DNA from: an uncultured Carboxylicivirga sp. | GTDB taxonomy: Bacteria > Bacteroidota > Bacteroidia > Bacteroidales > Marinilabiliaceae | DNA: 64,000 nucleotides | Direction of reading: 5' to 3' | Assembly: GCF_963668385.1 (NCBI RefSeq) | Contig: NZ_OY764327.1 | Location: 6,146,724 to 6,210,723, forward strand | Shown here: positions 29,301 to 38,622 of the stretch, piece by piece | How positions within the stretch are numbered: the stretch's first letter is position 1 | Layout of the letters: each line of letters starts with the position of its first letter | Notes under the pieces: model-generated | The model's database searches: none | Seen by the model: only the letters and a program-made list of their open reading frames with translations | What the model was told of the DNA's origin: nothing | Position numbers and translations under genes: made by a program

Positions 29301-29422
29301 GAAACACTTACTCCTACAACCGGGTTTTGTGTTTGATCTGTTACCCTTCCCTTCAACTTCGTTTGGGCAAAGCTCCACGATGAAAGCAACACGGTTAAAC
29401 AAATAACAAATAATTTTTTCAT
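26366..29422 (-). CDS. SusC/RagA-family TonB-dependent outer-membrane transporter
   Basis: A 1018-residue TonB-dependent importer. Signal peptide 1-19 (ending SFAQ), then a CarboxypepD_reg-like domain (KGRVTDQTQNPVVGVSVSIKG, residues about 24-105), the TonB box/plug region (DVVVIGYGTSKKGDLT, about 100-230, including IRGMGTLNSG and AAAIYGAQAGAGVIVVTTKSG) and a 22-stranded barrel to the C-terminal Phe. No STN domain is present, so it is not the anti-sigma-coupled type. First gene of the phosphoesterase operon, under the HTCS encoded 305 bp upstream. Energised by TonB-ExbBD to import ligands captured by the SusD partner. Confidence 0.96.
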   Translation of the reverse strand: MKKLFVICLTVLLSSWSFAQTKLKGRVTDQTQNPVVGVSVSIKGLTEGTITDADGNYSFVTNEKEGILLFSFIGMETNEKEFSGDASIDVVMKDEYTALNDVVVIGYGTSKKGDLTNVVASASNVDQINSRPITDAESFLQGNIAGVTVVNQGGDPSSAPKITIRGMGTLNSGSENVLWVVDGMPYDGGSINPNDIESIDVLKDASAAAIYGAQAGAGVIVVTTKSGKTGKMGVDIDAYTGIQKATNLPTPLTAEQQSWAYNTAADNSGMDRYDAHNADLNPWGTITRTNWMDEIFRTASVNNINARVYGGSDKVTYSTSVNYMDKEGVLQGTSSERLGIRVKSDYKISDRIKVGENIYVTREEAVGANTNSGYSGVIINAMYMPSAAPVYNEEGNFHGVAPEGSDFAGAYGDVYNPVALLLRPTIKSPTTNINANIYGEWEVIDGLKYRSALSLSQNKNDYKEFQPKRPENGRPSEMNYLYQSWANRNKWIWDNQVTYNKDFGSHHLDLTGIYSSQLTKYEYNYIGSSDFAREEEWYQYLENAGQMDTWTSDAYEDALISMIGRLRYDFKNKYFLTASVRRDASSRLYKDNNSDVFPSFSGAWKISSESFMSDVDWISMLKLRASWGKIGNINSAYYYAYNVPMSTQIATMGAGDASRVAGYYVNKNSNPDLTWETSESTDVGIDASFLRGKVELTADYFVKNTRDMIMETTVDSHSGISSGADVNGGLVENKGFEFAATYKGKLGGVNYSVNGNLATLKNTLKNLDNFNTDYIDHGDNARSVLYPYRSEVGKPLFSYYLIQSEGTFKSQEEINNYTHNGELIQPNAQPGDLKFVDENNDGIINTDDRVFMGNAFPDFTYGFNISADYKGFDISMSFQGVSGSKIFNAMKFTTYNAAQQGYNLDNRVMGAWSSQNSGSDIPMLRLNDPNQNFETTSDWYLEDGSYFRMKNLIVGYTIPGNIMDRLVKGSSFRVYVSAENLFTITDYTGMDPEVGGIGLDMGKYPVAQTLSAGVSMKF

Positions 29423-29727
29423 GTTTTGAGTATAATTATTTACACATTTTCAATTTTGAATCATCCTGTTTTTGTAGATTAAATCTGGTACCTTAATTCA
29501 ATCTGTTTTCAATACTTAATTTGAAACTTATGCAGATGATTCGTTTTTCAATCCAATGCGAAACTACTATGAGACAAGACTTTTTGAGGTAGACATATTT
29601 TGCAAACAGTTGGATTATTCTTGCATTTACGGTAAAAAACCATCAATCTTTCGCACATATTTTGCAATAATATTGAGGTAACATTAGCGTAAATGAGGGG
29701 TAATAATAGAAGAACTAAAATTCAGAA
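29423..29727. other. Regulatory gap upstream of the phosphoesterase susC
   Basis: 305 bp between the HTCS stop and the susC start. It should contain the susC promoter. A clear TAnnTTTG element was not found on the minus strand, but paired direct repeats lie near 29584-29680. Confidence 0.6.
29584..29680. promoter_or_regulatory. Candidate operator: paired direct repeats upstream of susC
   Basis: ACATATTTTGCAA occurs exactly twice (29593-29605 and 29655-29667), and TTGAGGTA occurs exactly twice (29584-29591 and 29673-29680). In the first block TTGAGGTA precedes ACATATTTTGCAA, in the second it follows. Repeats 62 and 89 bp apart, 170-260 bp before susC, are plausible binding sites for the adjacent HTCS AraC domain. 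Binding is inference. Confidence 0.45.
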
Positions 29728-32700
29728 TTACACCTGCATTTCGGTAGCCTGTTTTCTGAAAGAATTTGGACTTATTCCATACTCTTTGGTAAAGCAACGA
29801 CTGAAGTACTTCGGATCGTTAAAGCCAACCATAAAGCTTACTTCGTTTACGGAAAACTTACCTTCAGAAAGCAAAGCCTTTGCCATTTTTACGCGATACG
29901 ATCGGATTAGCTCATTGGGAGTATTTTGCATATGTTCTTTCACTTTACGGTACAACTGCATTTGACTCACTCCTAATTCTTCCGCCAGAATCTGCTGATT
30001 AAAATCTGCGTTTGAGGTTTGTACAGATAGAATTTCATTGATCTTTCGCACCAGCTTTTCGTCGTACGACGATTCTTTACTTTTAGCTGGTTGAACAATG
30101 GCTTCTACTTTTAACGAATGCTCAATCTGATTACTTCGTTTAATGAGGTTATTAATTTTCAGATGCAACAATTCCGGATCGAATGGCTTTGAAACAAATT
30201 CATCAACCCCGGCAGTAAATCCCTCTTTCTCGTTTTCAACATCGCCCAATGCTGTTAACAATATAAATGGGATTTTACTTAGCTGAGACTTCCGCTTAAC
30301 ATACTTACACAAGGATATGCCGTCCATTACGGGCATCATCCAATCCGATAGAATCAAATCAACCGACTTGTTTTTAGCCAACAAGTGTTTAGCATCCAAA
30401 CCATTATTGGTTAATACAACCTTGTATTTTACACCTAATAATTCAACCAAATACTGCTGTAGTTCCACATTGTCTTCTACAATTAAAATGGTGTTTTTGT
30501 CGGGATGGTTAACTGCCGAATTTTCAACTTCAACATGTAAATTGTTGTAAGATGGATTTTCTTCCATATGATCAACTAATGGAAAACATAATTTAAATGA
30601 ACTTCCCTTTTCCATTTCACTTTCTACCTCAACTTCACCCTTCAACAACGAAACAAATTCTTTTACCATCGATAATCCAATTCCATTTCCCGGAGCACTA
30701 TCGCTTGATTTATTGATTTGATAGTATCGATCAAAAATATGCTCAATCCTGTTTTTGGGCATTCCTATCCCATTGTCAATTATCTCTAAAAGAAAATGAC
30801 TTGGCTCAATAATGAGGTTGCATTGAATAATACCACCTGGGGGAGTAAATTTAATGGCATTAGCCAACAGGTTATAAATGATTTGCTGTAGCTTATCAAA
30901 GTCGAAATTGGTAAACAATGAGGTTTGATTGGTATGAAATTGCAATTGCTGATCGTTGATTTCCACCTGATCACGAAAGGAGTTGAGAACACATCGACAG
31001 ATATCCACTAGATCGCCTCGTGTATTAATACGCTTTAATCCTCCCAACTCAAGGCTTTTCTTATCCAATACCTGATCGAGCAGTTGTATAATGTAATTAA
31101 CATTGCGTTCCATTCGATGCAGCTTTTCCTTTGTGGGTTGGTGGATGGTTTTATCCTTTAATATCTCCGACAGAGGCCCGGATATAAGTGTGAGAGGTGT
31201 GCGAATATCATGCGATACATTAGTAAAAAACTTCTCCTTAAGCAGATTTGCTTCTTCGTATTTGGTATTCATCTCCAGCAAATGGGCATGCTGAGCCAAT
31301 ATCTGATCGCGCTGGGCTTGTACCTTGTCCGACTTTCGTTCCAAATCGGAAAAAGCTTTTTGCAAATCACCCTTTTGTTTGGCTATCTTATCGGTACGTT
31401 GCCCTACCAACTTTTCCAGCTCTTCTTTTTGCTTACGCATATTTACATAGCGAATGCGAACAATTGCTAATATCAGAATCAGTACAAACACAACTGCTCC
31501 CAGATAGAAATAAAAGCTAAACCAAAAAGGTTTGGCAATGGTAAACGAAAGAACCGTATCCGTCTTCGACCAATAATTATCGGCATTTGCACCTTTAACC
31601 TTTAAATGATACTGCCCCGCCGGTAAATCGGAATACTTAACATGGGCTAAATGTCCTTTCTGAATATGAAAAGTATCATCTAAAGGTTGAAGCTTCCAGG
31701 CAATTTGAGCATTATCTAAACCGTTCATCAACACCGCATGCAAATCCAATTCAATGGCTTGAGTTGCATACGAAAAGGCATATACCGAATCGGCTTGCCA
31801 CGTATTTTTCGTTTGGTTATCCACTACCAGATGATCAGAAAACAAATTGGGGATAACCTCATCGGGTTTAATATTATCGGGATTAAAACTAATGAGTCCA
31901 CCTACACCGCCAAAGTACATTCTGCTTTCATTATCGAAAAATCCGGCTCCTTCGGTATAATTAGCCAAGGTGAATCCATCGTTTTCGCCAAAAATCCTCG
32001 TGGTTCGATTGATAATATCATACTTTGCAATACATTTTGAAGTACTTAACCAAAGCTGTTGTGCATCATCAACATACAATTTATAAACTAAAGTAGTTGG
32101 TAATTCTCTATTCAACAATGGCAACAACTTTACGTCGCCTTTTTTATTGATGCAATTAACACCGCCAAAAGTACCTAACCAGATATTTCCCTTGGTATCT
32201 TCAATAATATCGAATACACTATTGCTGGAAATTTGCCTACTTGAAGACGTTTCCGTATAGTGAGCTTCAATAGTACTATGTTTGTAATTGATCCTATAAA
32301 CACCTTGGGTTTCGGTAGCCACCCATAAATATCCCTTACTATCGAAAAAGAGTTTTCGCACATTGATATCAGGCAGGTTTACTTTTTCAAGATAGTTGGT
32401 AAAACTATCTTCTTTGGGGTTTAGCAGCTGAATTCCTTTCCAGCCACCCATAAGCAGTTTTCCATTCTTATCGCTTGCAAAACTATAGATTCGGGATATT
32501 TCATCAGAACGACCATCGAAATAAGTGATTTGATTGGATCCATCTCTAAAACAACATAAACCATCGTACGTTCCCACCCACACTGTCCCCCTAACATCCT
32601 GGTAAATAGAACGAACCCAATCCCATTTATCTCCCTTGATTTTACTAAGCGTTATCTTTTTAAATCTCTCGCCCGATCCTACAAGCAAACCATTGTTATA

Positions 32701-33612
32701 CGTACCCAACCATAAACGCCCTTTATTATCCTGAAGCATCGCACGAATGGTATTCATCGAAATAGTGGAATCGTTACTATGATAATGAATGGTTACCGTA
32801 ACCCTACTGTTATTTGGGCGCCCAATATTAATTCCCTCGTCTTTGGTACCAATCCACAGGTTATTTTCACGATCCATAAACGCAGCATAGACCTCGTTAG
32901 TGGCTATTTTTTCATCATCATCGCTTTGCATCGAATAATGAATAAACTGAGTTGACGATAAAGAAGGTAAATACCACACTCCTGAATTAATGGTTGTAAT
33001 CAAAACACAATCCTTATCCCAATCAACCTGCATATTATGAATATCGATGTCTGGATGCTGCTGTTGGAGTTGCTGTTGTAGCTTTACTTTTAATAACTCG
33101 TTGTTTTTCCATTCGTTTATTAAATAATGATTCTTTTGGAGCTTCTTGAAAGCATCCTCAGTGGCATTATAACTATAAAAAACAGAATCGGCTTTTACCA
33201 GCAGCTTTGCTTCGCGTGAAACATATAACTCAACCGAACTATTTTGAGTACTATTTGGCAATGTATAATAGCAGCAATTTCCATCCTGATTAAGAATACG
33301 CACCAACTGATTGTTATCGTACCTGACCCAAACAAAATTATTTTCGTCAATCTGTAAATCCAACGCAATACCTTTGGGCAGGTTTTGATGATACCCTTTA
33401 GGTTCGTAACGAATTATATGCATGCGCATACCATCATACACACATAATCCGTCGTAGGTCGCCATCCAGATTCTACCTAATTGATCCTGATTTATGCTTA
33501 AAACGGTATTGTTTGATAATCCATCATTGGTGGTTAAATGCGAAAAAGTATAAATGGGCTGTGCCGCAAGCCTGAAGCCAATAAAGAACAATAATAAACA
33601 GATTCCCCTCAT
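29728..33612 (-). CDS. Hybrid two-component system sensor/regulator (HTCS)
   Basis: One-protein sensor and transcription factor controlling the adjacent SusCD locus. The chosen start (Met14 of the open frame, 33612) gives MRGICLLLFFIGFRLAAQ, a signal peptide; the ATG at 33651 would bury it. About 1294 residues from there. Order: periplasmic two-propeller sensor with repeated LWIGT/IWMATYDGL motifs; Y_Y_Y domain; transmembrane helix (FYLGAVVFVLILILAIV); coiled coil; histidine kinase with FFTNVSHDIRTPLTL (phospho-His near 800) and NLLANAIKFT, DNGIGMP, GNGIGLSM ATPase motifs; receiver with ILIVEDN and phospho-Asp in LILSDWMMPVMDG (near 1090); C-terminal AraC HTH (VSQMQLYRKVKEH, FNDPKYFSRCFTKEYGISP). 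All catalytic residues look intact. The ligand is unknown, but HTCSs usually sense a breakdown product of their own locus. Confidence 0.94.
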   Translation of the reverse strand: MRGICLLLFFIGFRLAAQPIYTFSHLTTNDGLSNNTVLSINQDQLGRIWMATYDGLCVYDGMRMHIIRYEPKGYHQNLPKGIALDLQIDENNFVWVRYDNNQLVRILNQDGNCCYYTLPNSTQNSSVELYVSREAKLLVKADSVFYSYNATEDAFKKLQKNHYLINEWKNNELLKVKLQQQLQQQHPDIDIHNMQVDWDKDCVLITTINSGVWYLPSLSSTQFIHYSMQSDDDEKIATNEVYAAFMDRENNLWIGTKDEGINIGRPNNSRVTVTIHYHSNDSTISMNTIRAMLQDNKGRLWLGTYNNGLLVGSGERFKKITLSKIKGDKWDWVRSIYQDVRGTVWVGTYDGLCCFRDGSNQITYFDGRSDEISRIYSFASDKNGKLLMGGWKGIQLLNPKEDSFTNYLEKVNLPDINVRKLFFDSKGYLWVATETQGVYRINYKHSTIEAHYTETSSSRQISSNSVFDIIEDTKGNIWLGTFGGVNCINKKGDVKLLPLLNRELPTTLVYKLYVDDAQQLWLSTSKCIAKYDIINRTTRIFGENDGFTLANYTEGAGFFDNESRMYFGGVGGLISFNPDNIKPDEVIPNLFSDHLVVDNQTKNTWQADSVYAFSYATQAIELDLHAVLMNGLDNAQIAWKLQPLDDTFHIQKGHLAHVKYSDLPAGQYHLKVKGANADNYWSKTDTVLSFTIAKPFWFSFYFYLGAVVFVLILILAIVRIRYVNMRKQKEELEKLVGQRTDKIAKQKGDLQKAFSDLERKSDKVQAQRDQILAQHAHLLEMNTKYEEANLLKEKFFTNVSHDIRTPLTLISGPLSEILKDKTIHQPTKEKLHRMERNVNYIIQLLDQVLDKKSLELGGLKRINTRGDLVDICRCVLNSFRDQVEINDQQLQFHTNQTSLFTNFDFDKLQQIIYNLLANAIKFTPPGGIIQCNLIIEPSHFLLEIIDNGIGMPKNRIEHIFDRYYQINKSSDSAPGNGIGLSMVKEFVSLLKGEVEVESEMEKGSSFKLCFPLVDHMEENPSYNNLHVEVENSAVNHPDKNTILIVEDNVELQQYLVELLGVKYKVVLTNNGLDAKHLLAKNKSVDLILSDWMMPVMDGISLCKYVKRKSQLSKIPFILLTALGDVENEKEGFTAGVDEFVSKPFDPELLHLKINNLIKRSNQIEHSLKVEAIVQPAKSKESSYDEKLVRKINEILSVQTSNADFNQQILAEELGVSQMQLYRKVKEHMQNTPNELIRSYRVKMAKALLSEGKFSVNEVSFMVGFNDPKYFSRCFTKEYGISPNSFRKQATEMQV

Positions 33613-33651
33613 ATCGTCAAATTGAATCTGTAAAAGTATGGTAACCACCAA

Positions 33652-34340
33652 GAGGTATTATTAGCTCAAGGTTATGAAATCTCCAAGGAATTATTATGAG
33701 TCTTTTACAGCCCATTATTTTGGGAAAAAGATTTTACAATTTTGATTACTCTATTGATCTTTTATATACATGTTATTTTTGAAAAATATGATTGTTTTAT
33801 AAAGTCCACCTGCAATAACAGCACCTATAAGTGAATTAGCAACTTAGTATTTATATTTTTTAAAATCTTGAGATAATTTAAAACCTTCTTTTTAGAATTT
33901 TAAAGCCAGTATGGGATATAGAAAAGGTGATTTGTCCGGCAAAGAGTGGTTTATAGATGAAAAAAGGTTTCAATAATTATTACCTTATATTGTCATTTAT
34001 GCTTTATAACAAGCCAAATCAACACCGATGTAAAAACATTCAGAAATTCTGGAAAGACCTAAATTTCATTATCGCGTTTTTACAACTCAAATTACATATC
34101 TACCTGATTTACTATTTTTAGCAAAATCTACATCGACAAATAGGTAGAAAAAACAAATGACAAATCATGACGAGTTAATTTAAATACATTAGTCTATATA
34201 GTCCTTACAGCCACTTTATACAGTTCCACTTTAGCACAAGTCCAAAATGTACGTAACTTGAATCCATAATGGAGATCATAAAATAAAAAGGTTGCCTCAA
34301 ATAAATCAAGACAACCTTAAACACAACATTATTATTAAAT
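33652..34340. other. Gene-free region between the two SusCD loci
   Basis: 689 bp, AT-rich, stops in all frames, no recognised RNA. It holds the upstream region of the HTCS gene on one side and, at the other end, the terminator of the GH51 gene. It forms the natural border between the phosphoesterase locus and the arabinose/galactose locus. Confidence 0.6.
34280..34320 (-). terminator. Terminator of the arabinose/galactose PUL
   Basis: Minus-strand stem AAGGTTG/CAACCTT (34289-34295, 34313-34319), extendable past one mismatch, followed by TTTTTATTTT. Located 21 bp after the GH51 stop. Confidence 0.8.
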
Positions 34341-36304
34341 CTACTTTTGTTTAATTCTTATTACTGTCAATGAATAAGGATCTAAATCTAGTTTCAATTT
34401 ATTCGAAGATAGTTTTACTTCTTTATTTACAGGAATAATAACATTAGGATTTTCAAGGGTATTATATGCTTTTAGATCAGAAGTTCCGATTACAGTTAAA
34501 GAACCTTTGGAAGCAAATTTCTTGGCCGAATTAAGAACAAAAGAAGTGGCTTTAGCTTCCTTATTGTTATTTACAATTTTAATCACTACTTCATTTGTGT
34601 TTGCATCCCATACCGAAGAAGCATATAAGTTATTTTGCCCGGCTAGATCTTTACCATTCATTTTAATCGAAAGAAGATCAGTTCCTTTATTTACACCATA
34701 TAATTGCTGCACATAATAATTTGGCGTAGATACAGATTTCAAATTATCAAACCATATCAGATCCGGGCGCCACTGCCATGCTTCTACATGTGCAAAAAGA
34801 GGCGCATATGAACACATATAAACCACATCTGCGTTACGCTCTAAACCTGTCATAAAAGCAGCTTCAGACAAGGCACTTAACCAGTCATTGTTATTATCCG
34901 GTCTATCGTGCGACGCATATTCACCCGCAAAAATCTTATACGAATCTCTATCGTAATCATCGTATCGAGTGGCATTGTTAAAGAACCAATCCGGGGTATT
35001 GTAATAATGCTCATCTACTAAAGCAGCATTATAATTCTTTAGTTCCTCCTTAGCATAATCAAAAAACGGATCTTCAGGAAATGGCCCCGTCGTGGAAACA
35101 ATACTCATTTCAGGATATTTTTCCATGATGGCCTTCTCAAAAATAGCATAACGCTCGAAATACTGAGGCCCCCACTGTTCATTACCTACACCTATATATT
35201 TCAGATTAAAAGGTTCGGGGTGTCCCATATCTGCTCTAAGTTTACCCCATTGGGTTTGTGTTGAACCATTAGCAAATTCAATTAAATCGAGAGCATCTTG
35301 CACATAAGGCTCTAATTGATCTAAAGGCACGAGCTCTGCTGTATTAAACTGACAGGCCATACCGCAGTTTAAAATAGGAAGAGGCTCAGCACCTATATCT
35401 TCCGACAATAAAAAATACTCATAAAAACCAAGACCAAACGATTGAAAATAATCAGGAGTAGAACGGTGACTAAATTCGGTATTCCAACGATTCACCATTA
35501 CAGTTCGATCTTCTATATCTCCCACTGTTTTTTTCCATTGATAACGTCGCGAAAGATCACGCCCCTCAACAATACAACCTCCGGGAAATCGAAAAAATCC
35601 GGGTTTAAGGTCTGCCAGTTTCTGAACTAAATCAGCTCTTAACCCACCCTTGCGGTGTTTCCATGTATCATCAGGAAACAATGAAACCATATCAAAATTC
35701 ACTGTTCCTTTCCCTTCAAAATAAAGCTTTAACTTTGCTTTAGGATCTGTTTTAGAACAAACAAAACTTACTTCATACTTTTTCCAGTCTTTCCCTGACA
35801 ATTCAATATTTGTTTTTCCAATCACTTGCCCCAACGAATCCAATAACGACACACGTAAATCTACTTTTGATTGACTTACCAAAGAAGCTAACATTGAAAA
35901 ATGATAGGTATTATTATTCTTAACTCCATGCCTCTGAATCCTTCATTAACCATTGAAAAATTTGATTGTTTTTCATCCAAGAGAACAGTTGCAAATCGTG
36001 GATTGTGAGGATTTTCGCCCCCTCTATTGGTTATTAAAAAATGAAACGAATCGGGATTGGTTCTTTCTATATCCCATCCCATTTTAGGATCAAAAAATTC
36101 AAAAGAACGGTTTTTAACCAATTCGGCATATAAACCGCCATCTGCAGCAAAGTTGATATCCTCAAAAAAGATTCCCCACATAGTAGGTTGTATTTTTGCT
36201 ATTGGCTTATCTATATCTATTTGAATAGATTGAGCACTGAGTTTAAATGTAACTGTCGAAAAAAGTAACAGAACACTTAGTAAGAGTCTGGACTTGTTAT
36301 TCAT
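34341..36304 (-). pseudogene. GH51 alpha-L-arabinofuranosidase, broken by a one-base frameshift
   Basis: Reads as two overlapping frames, 36304-35888 (138 codons) and 35894-34341 (517 codons). Together they make one secreted GH51 enzyme of about 655 residues, the usual size. The first frame starts with signal peptide and IDKPIAKIQPTMWGIFFEDINFAADGGLYAELV, the GH51 N-terminus. After NEGFRGM the frame is lost; restoring one G at the CC of 35926-35927 gives GVKNNNTYHFSMLASL, which continues into the second frame. The second frame holds the acid/base Glu in GVGNEQWG (about residue 238 of that part) and the nucleophile Glu in FAGEYASH (about 324). Normally it releases alpha-L-arabinofuranose from arabinan or arabinogalactan. 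No other damage is seen, so a recent mutation or a sequencing error in a short G run are both possible. Confidence 0.9.
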
Positions 36305-36338
36305 ACTGATTTATTTTATAATTTATGATTATCAAATT

Positions 36339-36377
36339 AAAAAAGAGGTTATATAAAAATTTTACGTAACCTCTTTT
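36339..36377 (-). terminator. Terminator between GH42 and GH51 genes
   Basis: Perfect stem AAAGAGGTTA/TAACCTCTTT (36342-36351, 36367-36376) with a T run on the minus strand, downstream of the GH42 stop. GH51 may therefore have its own promoter or receive read-through. Confidence 0.85.
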
Positions 36378-36438
36378 ATCTAATCTACCTATGTAACCCA
36401 ACTATATTAAAGTAATTGTGAACAAACATTTAAGTTAT

Positions 36439-38538
36439 TTACTTATTTTCAATAATCAAAACACCCCAGGGTTCTAATGTTAAGTTTTCATTTTTTGTAA
36501 CTCTATTTCCCGATAACAGCTCTCTTCCATCATTATATGGAAATGTAATTTCTTTTTCATCGGACGAATAGTTATAGTAATAATGTATCGTCTTTCCATC
36601 ATCATTGGTTCCTGATTTGGTGATTAATGGCCAATGTAATTGCTGATCAGGTGTTGTTAAATCCAATTCTTCTAATGCGTTTAATATGATCTTTTCCTGA
36701 ATAGCATTGGAAACCATACAGCCCTCGTAAATTAATTTTCCTTTACCAAAGGTATTGGATGTTATGGCCGGATATTTACCAAAGTATTTATGATCGTAAT
36801 AAGCTAAAGGAGTAGCTGTTTCCAGAATAAGATATTCGCCCCAGGTATTTACCTTGTTATCAGCCTCACTAACATGAAACGGATTATCTTTTAATGCCAA
36901 TTCATCAAAATTGGTAAACTCCTGATAATAAAATCCGCATGCCTCGCGTAATGGTCCGGGTGCAACAACCGGACGAACCATGGAATTTTCATCACTAAAT
37001 CCACTTTTAAACTGCATAATTACATGTCCGCCATTTTTTACATAGGTACTTATTTGCTGAAGCACTTCATCACTGGCAACATATAAGGCAGGAATAATCA
37101 CAAGATCGTAATCATTTAAATCGGACTTGCCCGGAAAAATAAAGTCAACTCCCACATTATTCTCATACAAAACATTATGAAACTGATCAACCAGATTATT
37201 ACGATAAAAGCTACTATAATCTGGCCCCCATCCATGACCATTTTTATCAAAAGGCATAAAGTTTAGAGCCGCATTCGAATCATGACTGAACAAGATAGCT
37301 ACTTTATTCTCTTTCTTTAGATTAACCAGTTTTTTACCAATGGTTTTTAGCTCATGCGCCGTTTTACTCATTTCGGCATAGGCTCTGTTGGGCTTTAAGT
37401 CATGCGAAAGAATACCTTTCCAATAGATCTCCTGACCGTAGTGAATAGAGTGCCAATGCCAATACTCAACCATATTAGCCCCCGATCCTAGATGTGCATA
37501 TACATTCTGACGCAACTGTCCCGGATAAGGAGGAGCCTGAATTCTGGAATTCCAGCCCATGGTTTGTGCATTTGTTTCGGTAATTAAGTAATTTCGATTT
37601 TTCACAGATCGAAAATAATCGCCAGCAAAAGCAATTTCTTTACCAGTTAATTTATCCTGCTGATCGTGATAAACATTCACCCCCATAACATCCATTAACT
37701 CCGAACTGGCATGCTGATCAACCAATTCAACAGAAGTCATATAACACTGCATGATAAATTGATCATCTCGCTTATATTCTTTTACAATAGATGATTGCCA
37801 TGTTAAAAATTCGGCCAATGATTTACGGTTAAAGCGTTCCCATTCCAATCGATATCCAGTATTGGTAATTCCATCGCGTGGAGCCAGTTCCTCCCATCCA
37901 TCAATGGTCATTCCCCAATAATTCAACCCCCATATTTTATTCAGGTTTTGAGGTGTTTTAAACTTCTTTTTCAGATAGTTTACAAAGCTCACCTGATAGT
38001 TCTCGTTATTAACCCCACGTGTTAATGTTTCATTATCCACCTGGTAGCCAACAATACCCGGATGCTGAGCATAATGCTCCATCATTTTTCGAATAATGCG
38101 TTCGCAATAAAACAGATAAGTTGGATTGGTGATATCCATATTTTGACGAGTACCATAATATGCTTTCCCACCATTTTGATATTCAAGCAACACTTCCGGA
38201 TGTTTATGCCACAACCAGGCAGGGATAGAATAAGTTGGAGTTCCCAATATTACTTTAATACCTGCCTTATGCATTTTATCAATTACACGATCCATCCATG
38301 CAAACTCAAATTCACCATCGCGCGGTTCAAATAAACTCCAGGTAGATTCTCCTACCCTCACAACATTTATTCCAGCTTCTGTCATGAGTTTTATATCTTC
38401 GTCGAGTCTTTCGGACGGCATGTATTCATGATAATAAGCTACTCCATAAAGGATATTATCAAACTTTTGGGGTTGGGCCTTCAATTGTGAAGCAACCAGC
38501 AAAAAGGTGCATAAAATCAGTAATAGATTCTTTTTCAT
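36439..38538 (-). CDS. GH42 beta-galactosidase, secreted
   Basis: A 699-residue retaining glycosidase with signal peptide 1-21 (LLVASQLKAQ). The GH42 TIM barrel begins LYGVAYYHEYMPSERLDEDIKLM and carries the acid/base Glu in YQVDNET (near residue 167) and the nucleophile Glu in LITETNAQT (near 319). The central trimerisation-like domain (about 395-590, NDYDLVIIPALYVASDE) and the C-terminal beta domain follow. Removes terminal beta-galactose from galactan or arabinogalactan side chains. Fourth enzyme gene of the PUL; hairpin terminators flank it on both sides, suggesting separately tuned transcription. Confidence 0.93.
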   Translation of the reverse strand: MKKNLLLILCTFLLVASQLKAQPQKFDNILYGVAYYHEYMPSERLDEDIKLMTEAGINVVRVGESTWSLFEPRDGEFEFAWMDRVIDKMHKAGIKVILGTPTYSIPAWLWHKHPEVLLEYQNGGKAYYGTRQNMDITNPTYLFYCERIIRKMMEHYAQHPGIVGYQVDNETLTRGVNNENYQVSFVNYLKKKFKTPQNLNKIWGLNYWGMTIDGWEELAPRDGITNTGYRLEWERFNRKSLAEFLTWQSSIVKEYKRDDQFIMQCYMTSVELVDQHASSELMDVMGVNVYHDQQDKLTGKEIAFAGDYFRSVKNRNYLITETNAQTMGWNSRIQAPPYPGQLRQNVYAHLGSGANMVEYWHWHSIHYGQEIYWKGILSHDLKPNRAYAEMSKTAHELKTIGKKLVNLKKENKVAILFSHDSNAALNFMPFDKNGHGWGPDYSSFYRNNLVDQFHNVLYENNVGVDFIFPGKSDLNDYDLVIIPALYVASDEVLQQISTYVKNGGHVIMQFKSGFSDENSMVRPVVAPGPLREACGFYYQEFTNFDELALKDNPFHVSEADNKVNTWGEYLILETATPLAYYDHKYFGKYPAITSNTFGKGKLIYEGCMVSNAIQEKIILNALEELDLTTPDQQLHWPLITKSGTNDDGKTIHYYYNYSSDEKEITFPYNDGRELLSGNRVTKNENLTLEPWGVLIIENK

Positions 38539-38562
38539 AGGATTTTTTCATTATAAACTCAT

Positions 38563-38609
38563 GATAAAAACAACTTTTCCAAATAACAACGTTCGTTATT
38601 CAGAAAAGT
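38563..38609 (-). terminator. Terminator after the GH127 gene
   Basis: Long imperfect stem: ACTTTTC/GAAAAGT (38573-38579, 38603-38609) plus inner AATAAC/GTTATT, followed on the minus strand by TTGTTTTTATC. Lies between the GH127 stop and the GH42 start. Confidence 0.75.
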
Positions 38610-38622
38610 CATTATTGATATA

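Noticed and set aside
29693-32040. Forward-strand open frames opposite the HTCS gene
   Set aside because: Antisense shadows of a well-supported gene.
33652-34340. Decayed gene or small RNA in the 689-bp gap
   Set aside because: No frame gives recognisable protein fragments and no compelling conserved RNA structure is visible apart from the terminator at its end.
35888-36304. A separate 138-residue secreted protein
   Set aside because: It is the N-terminal part of GH51 in a frame lost at 35926; the tail after NEGFRGM is out-of-frame sequence.
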